Positions 55,901 through 64,000 of a stretch of 64,000 nt of DNA are shown piece after piece. Positions within the stretch are counted from its first letter, which is position 1, and each line of letters begins with the position of its first letter. The DNA comes from Corinectria fuckeliana. Its lineage: Eukaryota; Ascomycota; Sordariomycetes; Hypocreales; Nectriaceae. The stretch covers positions 1-64,000 of the forward strand of contig WPDH01000027.1 of NCBI GenBank assembly GCA_019137255.1, read 5' to 3'. The translations under genes and the position numbers were made by a program. The notes under the pieces are model-generated. The model searched no databases and was not told the origin of the DNA. It was given only the letters and a program-made list of their open reading frames with translations.

Positions 55901-57454
55901 GGCTCAGAGATGGGGCTGCTTAGCCGATCATGGCCCTTAGCCCGGCGAAGTCGTCGCTCGCGCTGTTGCACTGCGGCAGATTTTCCGTCGTTTTCGTCCG
56001 ACAGCATCATGAGTCTCAACCGCTCCTCAAGCGACATGCGACCGTTGCCAATGTTTTGAATATCCGATTTGCTCGTAGCCGAAGCTGGTGGGGGTGACGG
56101 CAGGTTTCTATGCGACCCAAGCATTCGCTCTGCGGTTGCTGAAAGCCCGGGAGAGGCCGGTGACGAGCCCCTGGAGTGATTGAAAAGGCCAGGAAGAGGA
56201 GGCAAGGGACGATGCTCTCCGTTCGAGTTGGAGGAGTCAGTGCGACCGCCGCTAGTTGGGCGCTCAGTTGAGGCTACTGACGGAGTATTGTCAGGCATAG
56301 GACTGCCTTCGAACTGCTGCGGTCCCCCACGATGCACCATAGGGGAGTCTCCTCTCCAGTCATCTGGGCCGACGACGGGAGTCTTATCCGTGTCTTCCAG
56401 GGACGCGTCAAAGCTGTCCCCTTCAATATCGATATGGGCGGGATCATAGAGCATGCTATCATCTTCGTCGTCATCCTCCATGGATTCGTAGCTTCCCTCA
56501 CGAGAGTTGGTGCCGATGGAAGAAAGATCAGGCGTGGCCATTTCGTATTCGTTGATCTGAGGAGGCGCCGCGTCGAAGGTCACGCTCTTCGCGTGTCGAT
56601 GCAAAATGCGTCCAGGAGGGAGTTCGTGGTCGTTAAGCGACGAATCGCCCGACCACGTTCCGGTTTCCAAGTCGAAGCTGCTCTTGAACCTGTGGTTGGA
56701 AAGAGACGACTTGGTGGGTGACGCTTGATCCTTGCTGGGCGTCAGCGGGCGAGTCGGAGAGCCCGCCGTCGGAGCAAAGGAAGACTTGGTTGGGCTCATT
56801 GTGGGAATGCTCGTCTTGCTCTCGCTTCGATGGTGGCCGAGGGCCGGATGGTCGCTGTTGGGGGAGCGGATGGAGCCAGACGATCCAAAGGGGTTGCCTT
56901 GGACCTTTGCGAGCGGTCTCTCGATCTGAGGAATCCGAGTCGGATCATATTCCTGCTTCTGCTCAAGTGCTAGGATGTTGCTGTTCCTGACACGGGAAGC
57001 TTTCTGGAGACGCTCAATCGAGGAACGACGGTTTGGGGAGGGCGATCCAGTCCGTCCACTATAGAGGTTTTCCGAGTTGCGGTTCTGCCAAAACATTCGA
57101 GGCGAGGACACCGAGTCCATAGGCGAGGACTGGAATGGAGATGAATCGGGGTTCTGACCCGCCTTCTGCGTCATGGTTGTCAACAAAAGCCACTATGGTT
57201 GGAGCTGATCGGATAGTCAACGTACCTTGGGGGAGCCATTGCTGGGCTGGTGGTTCCAGCTGGGCGAGTTTCGCCTCATCTCCATGGGAGACAGCTCCGA
57301 CAACGGGCGCGGTATGCCGCTGGCCATCTTTGCGGGAGATGGGTTCGGAGTGGTCTTGTTAATGCGCAACGGGTGCACCTGTGGGTGTCTTGTGTTAGAG
57401 AAGACCCGACGAAAGGGCGAGTGGCGCGAGACAACATACCTGTTCAGTGGCCAT
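52971..57454 (-). CDS. BUD4: Bud4-like anillin-related protein with PH domain
   Basis: Five exons: 57454-57440, 57378-57226, 57165-54252, 54199-53472, 53420-52971, giving 1419 aa; all introns are GT..AG. Bud4 is a GTP-binding, septin-associated protein; in moulds it marks septation sites and organises the contractile ring. The first two-thirds are low-complexity, with many SP/TP sites suited to cyclin-dependent kinase control, and acidic patches. The C-terminal third holds the anillin-homology region: RGRLFVKVMGVKDLDLPLPK, then DRTWFSLTLDNGVHCVTTAW and GQEFELVVPNDLEFQLTLNV. The PH domain follows (about 1270-1390): YWRRRYFKLVGTKLTAYHEA through FNNGEVIDFYADTAEDKEGW with the invariant helix Trp. 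The first exon encodes just MATEQ. Size and domain order match fungal Bud4 proteins. Confidence 0.92.
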
Positions 57455-59062
57455 GCTAAGCCAGTCAGGGAGTCTGTGCGGGTGCCTATGGTAGATATGA
57501 TGACTCTAGATGCATTGGCATGCGGAATGTAGTATTCGTATAAACAAAGAAATGCAGTAGCGCAGGCTGGTGGCGTGGATGTTTTACGCAGAGGCCACGA
57601 CGGGGAGAGAATGAATGCAGAGTATCAAATGCGACGACGAGTATGCTGATGGAAGAAGGGTAACACGCCCTCTGGGCAGGTCAACAAATGGCGGCTCTCT
57701 CGATGACTCGAAGATGCGAGCGATGTTGATGACGATGAATGGGCAGGCGGGAGGAGGAGTGCTCCGGCGAGGTTGATGTGTTTAAGGAACGGCCAGTCGA
57801 GTGCAGCAGCCGACGCCGCCCATTGGCCGTGGGGAAAACAAACATGGACAAAGTTGCGTGTGTGTTGCCGTGGGAACGGGAACCGCAAGCGAGCTAACGC
57901 TGGTGGCCCACGGGTGCTGGAGCGCCTGCAGGAGCGCTAATCAGTCTGCGACAATGCGCTGGGGAGGCAAGGAGGCTAGGCACCCCGCTCCGCTAAAAGC
58001 CGCCCCCCTCCAGGCGCTTTCACTAGTGGGCCGTCCCGTAGTAGGTCCCCGGGCCTCTACAGCGCCGTTGCGGCGACTGGCAGTGTCCTACGACAGCTGG
58101 AGTCGCCATGGCAGCGGCGCAGCCAGCCGACGGCGCGAGCACACATTGGCTGGGCGTGCATCGCTACAGCTAGCATGATCCCGGGTTGAAACGCTGCTCG
58201 CGGTTGTTTACGAGTCTGTGTTATCATCATCACAATGCCGTAGCACAGCGCACCACAACCATGACAATTATTTTCGTTAGTAGAGAAGCGGGCTACTTGC
58301 GCCGAGGGCGAGAAGGTTTAGGATCATGCTTTTCTTTTGCGTGTCGACGTCTTGGTTCTCACTGGTATGTTAAGTAGCTAATGGTATATCGATCTGTATG
58401 CTCCGTGGTGTTGTTGACAAGGCGTCTGTGAGCCATCCACAAACTCGACCATCCCCACCCACTGCCTTGCTAGTCATGCCCAGAGCTTCTCGCCATGTCT
58501 TGCATCAGATCTTCCCGGGAGCCAGTTGAAGCCAATTCGGCACTAGGGCCCTCGCTGTCTGGCGCTCTGGGCGGAGCAGCAGAGACCATGCCCTTCCAAG
58601 TGCCACAGGTCCGGCCACCCACTCTTGTGTTTCTCTTTCAGCTATCCTGGACTCGCCTAGACAATACTAGGCAACAAGCAACTTGGGTATATTCCAAGGC
58701 CTACAATCATCTGACGAGATTTGGTTCTCAACGCCATCTGCCGCATTTGTTGGACGTCAACCGTTGTTAGCCTTAACTTCTGGGACATGCGTGATACAGG
58801 AATTGTTGGGACCCTCCCCGAGGTAGGATTATATGCCGGACTAGCCAGCCTTTGTGATGCAATAGACCCTCCTGCAAGAACGCCCGTATCCGCAAACCTG
58901 CTTTTAACCTTCCCCTGCGATGCGATCCGTCGCAACTTAGGCTAGGTTGTTGATGTTACATTTCTCGGCTTTCGGTTTCAAAGCCGCACAGCCGTATCCA
59001 TGAACCAGCAGTCGACCATTCTCTCAGCAAACAACATCTAGACTCGCTCGGCAAACCGCTAA
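57455..59062. other. Spacer between HIS6 and BUD4
   Basis: About 1.6 kb with the BUD4 promoter and leader at the left and the HIS6 3' end at the right. No gene is supported; ORFs are short and overlapping. Confidence 0.5.
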
Positions 59063-59952
59063 TCAGTTGCCTTGCTTTTTGTTCCATTCCACACAGTCGT
59101 CGAACTTGACGCCCGAACCTCCAAAGCAATCTAGTGCACTCCCGATCGTGAGATCCACCTTGCCGCTGCTCAGTCGCGTAACCGCCTCCAAGTCCTTAAG
59201 GTTTCTGCCGCCGCCAGCATAGGTAACGGGGATAGTGCACCATTGAGCAAGTCGCTCAACCAGCTTCTCGTCGATGCCCTTCTGCAGGCCCTCGTTGTCT
59301 GCTGCGTGGATCAAGAACTCGGAGCAATACGGCTCTAGCGCCTTGATGGATTCTGATCCCGGTCAGCTGTAGGCATGCGCATGCAGTCTCGAACACGAAC
59401 CTTGGTTGACCTCCATGTCGGTAATCGTCTGCCACTTGTTCATGGCCACATACCATGAGTCCTCCCCTCGCCTTCGGCAGCTAAGATCAATCACCAGCTT
59501 GTTCTTATCACCGCCAAGAGCCCCCAGCACTGCGTCCAGCCTTGACTGGCTGAAGTGACCGTCTGGGAAGAGATACGAAGTGATGATGACCTGCCAGGTG
59601 TCCCATGATGAGTGACTTGATTTCTGTGTGGTGAGGCTACTCGGTTCCATACCTTCTCTGCGCCAGCGTCCATCCACTCCTGCGCATTCGTGTCGTTGAT
59701 GCCTCCGCCAACTTGAAGTCCCCCCGACCAAGCCCGTAATGCCTCTTTCGCAGGACCGTTGTTCCCAGGGCCCAGCATGATGACATGTGCCCCTGTGAGG
59801 CCATTGTCCCGGTACAGTTGGGCAAAGTGTGCGGGGGGATGCTGAGAGACAAAATTGGTCTGAAGAGCCGAGGAATCGCTGTCGAGAGTGCCGCCGACGA
59901 TCTGCTTCACTTGGCCTGCGTGAAGGTCGATGCATGGCCGGAATCGAGTCAT
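59063..59952 (-). CDS. HIS6: HisA-type ProFAR isomerase, histidine biosynthesis
   Basis: Three exons: 59952-59653, 59590-59401, 59352-59063, giving 259 aa; introns are GT..AG. The enzyme, 1-(5-phosphoribosyl)-5-[(5-phosphoribosylamino)methylideneamino]imidazole-4-carboxamide isomerase (EC 5.3.1.16), performs the Amadori rearrangement in the fourth step of histidine synthesis in the cytosol. It is a (beta/alpha)8 barrel. Visible: RFRPCIDLHAG with catalytic Asp9, GGLQVGGGIND (first phosphate site), LVIDLSCRR with catalytic Asp135, IPVTYAGGGRNLKDLE (second phosphate site) and LTIGSALDCFGG. The eukaryotic insert GEDSWYVAMNKWQT is present. Yeast His6 is 261 aa, in close agreement. Confidence 0.97.
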
Positions 59953-60653
59953 TTTGGAGGTTTCCCAGTTGTAGTTGGGAATTTGATGAGTGTAATTGAC
60001 GCTCCCCGCGATGAAGTTTGATGACTGACTTTGTCTAACATCGCAATGTGGGGCAGGTCCGCAAAAGAAAGCGTCATCTGCACCAACAAAACTACACGCT
60101 TCTCTCCTCTATTTTCTTCGCAAGTTGGAGTTGAATAAGTATGTATTGCTTAACTAAAAAGCTTCATCATTGGATTAAGCTTAAGCCTAGGTTCTCCGTT
60201 TTAGCTAGGAGCCGGATGGAGGCGTAGATCATAGGAGTTCATGGAGTCGCAAACGCAGCCGTCTTTCCAAACATATCTTCCAATAACAGGACCAAGACCA
60301 GCTCATAAGGTAGGACCCGGAGCTCCGGCTTTGCCTTTTCTAGCCATTCCGCAAATGAGAATGTTGCTACTGGGGTTGCATGGACAAGTGGCAGCCCTGC
60401 CTGTCAATGGCTGCTGTCTTCGGCCAAGTCATATCCAGCAAAACGTACTTGATAATCGTGCATAATGAATCTATACGCATCCAACGATTCGTGAGCCATC
60501 ATTGATTAGACCGGCCGCTTCTCAACCTAAGAGGTAATGGCTATCACAATTCAGTAAGATGACTATTTAAACTCAATCTTAAGAGATAGGTTTCACACTC
60601 TGAGCAGTATATTGACCCCCACAAGGAATCAAGGCATCGTTAATCTCAGTAGT
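59953..60653. other. Spacer between the methyltransferase gene and HIS6
   Basis: About 700 bases. It contains the HIS6 promoter and the 3' end of the methyltransferase gene. No gene is supported. Confidence 0.5.
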
Positions 60654-61556
60654 TCAACGCGTTTTGGCGGCCTCGATGGAAGCACCGGGTTTGGTTGCTG
60701 AGACACAAACGTAGTGCCAATGTCCATGTCCGCGGTACGATTGTACGCCGGCGATGGTGTTGATGAAATATTTCTCCAGGGATAGAAATGTGACTATATA
60801 GTAGGGGATGTAGGCGAGCAAGTAAAAGAGCCTTGTCATAGGCTTGATGTTGTCAGAGTAGTCTCGTACTACTACGTCCGTGAACCCAGCGTCTTCAAGC
60901 ATGGATTTGAAGGTGCCAGGGCGAGACATGGCATTCGTCGGCATAGCGGCATATTGGTTGATCTTGCTCATATCGTGTACTATGTCGTCGGGCGAACCTT
61001 CTACTAAGTCGTGGTCGTATTCGAAGAGTGATACGCGGCCGCCTGGTCGAAGAATCCGGTAAAAGCCTGCGAGAACAGCTGCAGGATCGGTGGCATGGAC
61101 AAATGTCTCCATAGTGTAGACACCATCGAACGATTCCGCATCGAAGCCTTCTAGGTGGTGATAATCTGACCTGCGGACCGCCACTTGGCCCTCGGGAAGA
61201 CCGGAGCGAGCAAAGTTCCTTTTTGCCTTTTCCGCATGATGGTCTATCACGTCGATGCCTTGGACCCGGTATCCGTGCCTTTTTGCGAGGTGCAAGGCAA
61301 CGTGGCCCACGCCACATCCAGCGTCGAGAACATAGGCGCCCTTGGGGAGGTTTAGTGATGCGGCCAGCTTATCCTCCATCGCGCGGAGGCTACGGCTGAG
61401 GGGGAAGGGCCAGTATGTGTCATGCTCGTAGTAGCCAAAATGGCGCGTGCCTCCGAGGATCAATCGATACCCGATTCGAGATTCGAGTGTGTGGTAGTAG
61501 GATTGGAGGCCGGGGTTGTTGTTGACGACTGGCTCAGGCTTGGTATTGGACGCCAT
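60654..61556 (-). CDS. SAM-dependent methyltransferase, Erg6/UbiE-like
   Basis: A single-exon gene of 300 aa from the ATG at 61556 (MASNTKPEPV). The frame stays open for 31 more codons upstream but without an ATG. The class I methyltransferase core starts at about residue 75: YVLDAGCGVGHVALHLAKRH is motif I (SAM-binding), VQGIDV the acidic second strand, and ESFDGVYTMETFVHATDP plus LRPGGRVSLFEYD motifs II and III. The N-terminal SRIGYRLILGGTRHFGYY is shared with sterol-24-C-methyltransferase-like fungal proteins. The C-terminus has a hydrophobic segment (LFYLLAYIPYYIVTFLSLEK) that could anchor it to membrane. Small size and sequence suggest an Erg6-like accessory enzyme and not ergosterol's main Erg6 (about 375 aa). 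No biosynthetic neighbours are evident. Confidence 0.87.
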   Translation of the reverse strand: MASNTKPEPVVNNNPGLQSYYHTLESRIGYRLILGGTRHFGYYEHDTYWPFPLSRSLRAMEDKLAASLNLPKGAYVLDAGCGVGHVALHLAKRHGYRVQGIDVIDHHAEKAKRNFARSGLPEGQVAVRRSDYHHLEGFDAESFDGVYTMETFVHATDPAAVLAGFYRILRPGGRVSLFEYDHDLVEGSPDDIVHDMSKINQYAAMPTNAMSRPGTFKSMLEDAGFTDVVVRDYSDNIKPMTRLFYLLAYIPYYIVTFLSLEKYFINTIAGVQSYRGHGHWHYVCVSATKPGASIEAAKTR

Positions 61557-63093
61557 GATCGCGGCTTGCGGGAGCGGCTCGAGATCGGGAGATGAGCGTG
61601 GGGTTAGATCGGAGGGGAATGATTCGTATGGATTTGTGTGCCTGGACAATTCTCCGCCTCAATGTCAGAGCTACCAGGACTGTCGAGACTATGACATGTG
61701 AGGATATAGGAAACAACGAGAGAGCAAGATGCTGTTCGGGTGAAATTTAGACGTCCGTCGTAATAATGCGAGGCTGAGGGCTTTATCTGGGGGTTTGGCA
61801 GGTGATCAGCTCGATGATTGGCGCTTGAATCACCGATCCGCGATGCGCCCCATTCATCGCGCTTGTATGTACTTCGTGCGATTTCTTGGCACTCAGGACA
61901 GGTGCACCGAGTTTCGACCCGCCACTTACTGATGTTCTTGTTGGTAGTATTCGACTGGGTCTTGTTTTACCTGTACCTGATGATTGGAATTGTAACTTTC
62001 TTATCAAACTAAAGACTCCTGCCCCCAACCCCAATGTAATGGCTATGGGCTCAATGTCGCATCGTGTGCAGCAACTTGAAACGCAAGGCATTATCAACAC
62101 ACGGCAAAAGTGCATACATTTCCGGTGCTTCGAAGTCTCGTTTCACCAGTCTAGAGAAGCGACAGAAGCAACAGCGGTGGCCGTACAGTTTTAGTGGACG
62201 TAGAGTATGTAGGTGCCTGTCAATGTATTCCTTGGTGTGCTGTCAACTACGTTTGTTAGTCGAATAAGCCTGGTAACTAAGATTTAGCTCCTCGCAAAGC
62301 AGGGGACTACTAACCAACTCAACAGCAAGCCCTGTAGACTCAGCGGGGAATCCTGAAATACATTACGATACAATGCAGGCTGGTTCTCGACATACCCCAA
62401 ACGATGGTTCACCCATTGAGAAATCGTGTCGTATATTCTGAGACCAGTTTAGCCTAGCAGTTTGCTGGCCCAGTTTCAGAACGACTTTTGGACGTGTCCA
62501 AGTGCTATGATCGAGCATACTAGACGGAAAATACAAACATGATTTCTTCTCCTTTGGCTAGCAGGGGCAGTTGTCTTAGTGGATGCATTAAGAAATTATC
62601 TTGTAGAACCTTTGATTGCGCAGATTTTTGTACTTAACCTTAACGCGGTACACATGGTAACTTAGGAGTAGCCTCGGAATATGAGACGAGTATCGCAACC
62701 ACTAAAGGTAGGTAGACAGACAGTGATGAGATACGCTCTACAGCTCAGGGAAAAAAAGGAATTTTACATTCTTCTTTAAGGAAGAAGTTTAGCTGCTTAG
62801 AGCAACTTTCGCTGGTGGTACATCCGTTCCTTAATGTTGACTATATGTAAAGGACTTCCAGATGCGAACACCCTTAGTGTCCTTAAGAATACGACCTCGT
62901 TACTGTGAATACTTTAAAACTAGATCTTTATGATAGAAGTTTAAGCCAGTCCGATAAATAGCAACTACAACATAGGCCATGCTATCACGAGTATATAAAT
63001 CAAAGGGCGAACTAGTATCTAGGGTAAGCGATACATCACTAATCGTACTGCGCTATCTTCATATATCGTAATATCTCCAGCTTGGTGCACAAA
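61557..63093. other. Right-hand gene-poor spacer
   Basis: About 1.5 kb that becomes more AT-rich toward 62600-63050. Short ORFs are present but show no domains. A TACTTCGTG variant lies near 61869 and an AGGTAGGT motif near 62706. Confidence 0.5.
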
Positions 63094-63185
63094 GCGGAAT
63101 TAGTGTAGTGGTTTATCACGCAGCATTCACAAGCAGTCTGCTGCAAGTCCTGCTGAGGTCGAGGGTTCGAACCCCCCATTCCGTA
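63094..63185 (+). tRNA. tRNA-Val (anticodon CAC) with an 18-nt intron
   Basis: The cloverleaf can be drawn by hand. The acceptor stem GCGGAAT (63094-63100) pairs with ATTCCGT (63178-63184), with a G-U at the first pair. T8 and A9 are followed by a GTG/CAC D stem and AGTGGTTTAT loop. The anticodon stem CAGCA/TGCTG is perfect. The loop reads TTCACA (63126-63131) with anticodon CAC at 63128-63130; the intron (63132-63149) sits right after position 37, the standard nuclear place. The T loop is TTCGAAC with one A-C mismatch in its stem. The D and anticodon arms closely resemble those known for eukaryotic valine tRNAs. A TTCTTTTG stretch just downstream may be the Pol III terminator. The stem mismatch leaves a small chance that it is a pseudogene. 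Confidence 0.82.
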
Positions 63186-64000
63186 CGTTATTCTTTTGCT
63201 GTTGTTGTATCTTTTTGGCAATTGTATTCGACAAGCCAATTGGAGTCTTCCTGGCTTCTGAGCCTATGGCTCGGTCTCTAATGGGACTATCTATTCAGTC
63301 CCTGCGTGGTGGCTGGTACTTCACCTGAGCGAGGCTTGCTCTTCCGTTTAAGTACTTCCTGTCAAATGTAACTCCCGAGTTTCGGTTTAACCAAGCCGTC
63401 TGACAGTTCGAACTCGACAAAAAGACTTAAGAACAATACACGAGATTCCAATGCAAGCCGCACTAGCCCCAAGGGTAATTGTATACTGAGAGTTTTGGAA
63501 CCCTGCTAGTCACTTATGTGTCGATCTACACTTACTTGCTTTTATCTGTCACCGACACATCTACAGACAATAGCGGTAAAGAACAGAGCTCGGGAGAAGC
63601 CCAAGGATAAAGTCATTATTCAACGGCCTCTAGCGGGGTCAGCAAGGACGGACGTGGACGGCGCTCGTCCTTGTCCTCATGAGCAAATGTCAAGGCTAGC
63701 GTTTACACCTAGTTTGCCTCTAACCAAGCAAAACAGGATGTGCGCTCAAGGACAATAGACAACAAAAGCCAAACAATCCAAAGATGGATGCCATGGAGTA
63801 GACTGTCGCTCGGGAAGCAAAAACGCGCCCCATTGTGTATACTGGCATGCTGTCAGGTGTAAACCCAAGAGCCAACAAGACAATCACCAGAACGGACCTC
63901 AACAGTTCTCCGCAAGCTACCAGAGAGGCCGTTGTTTAAGCCGTCTAGAGAGCGTTGGTGAAAACCAATGCAAAAACGAAATTTATGGCAGGAAATGCAA
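63186..64000. other. Right edge of the window
   Basis: Moderately AT-rich. On the minus strand a frame is open at about 63935-63720 and would encode a hydrophobic tail of roughly 70 residues (including LRSVLVIVLLALGF and IFGLFGFCCLLSLSAH) with a TAA upstream. It could be a terminal exon or a relic, but I cannot support a gene. Confidence 0.4.

Noticed and set aside
63720..63935. Hydrophobic minus-strand frame at the right edge
   Set aside because: It has a stop shortly upstream, no recognisable family and no clear splice acceptor, so it is described but not called a gene.

Overview
The window is a nuclear segment from a filamentous ascomycete (Pezizomycotina, most likely a Sordariomycete). 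Genes are short-intron eukaryotic genes: introns are mostly 50-100 nt with GT..AG ends and CTAAC/CTGAC-like branch points. Gene content is typical of moulds, including a Ste12 factor that carries both the STE homeodomain and two C2H2 zinc fingers, a Bud4/anillin-like protein and a coronin. No operons, CRISPR arrays, phage genes or intact transposons are visible. I found 18 protein genes, one intron-containing tRNA gene and one probable gene relic.

Layout. 1-300 is AT-rich with a diverged direct repeat. 301-10414 is gene-poor and holds one acidic, Ecm13-like gene (5684-6433). 10415-24519 carries IBA57 (mitochondrial Fe-S assembly), a DUF2235 hydrolase with a damaged splice donor, a J-domain protein, an amidohydrolase, a 2-oxoglutarate/Fe(II) dioxygenase (the last two divergently transcribed), an APH-fold kinase, a relic, and the fatty-acid elongation dehydratase PHS1. 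24519-37390 carries an alpha/beta hydrolase, then chromatin and ribosome genes: Sth1/Snf2 ATPase, WDR70, SWC5 and FAF1. 37978-40370 is STE12. It is followed by 9.5 kb without a recognisable gene (40371-49877). 49878-61556 has five genes' worth of sequence on the minus strand, namely coronin, BUD4, HIS6 and an SAM methyltransferase, separated by ordinary spacers. The right end (61557-64000) is gene-poor and contains a tRNA-Val(CAC) gene with an 18-nt intron.

Most genes are core housekeeping or developmental functions with intact reading frames once introns are removed. No clear secondary-metabolite or defence cluster is present, and I do not see strong evidence for a new multi-gene system. The best leads are: (1) a frame-preserving 84-nt exon in STE12 whose skipping would weld two zinc fingers into one hybrid finger; (2) an ATAAGT in place of the GTAAGT donor in the DUF2235 gene; (3) the intron-bearing tRNA-Val; (4) the large gene-free block between STE12 and coronin; and (5) a dispersed palindromic motif TACGAAGTA/TACTTCGTA seen only in spacers. 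All assignments come from reading the sequence and remembered family motifs; no database search was run.
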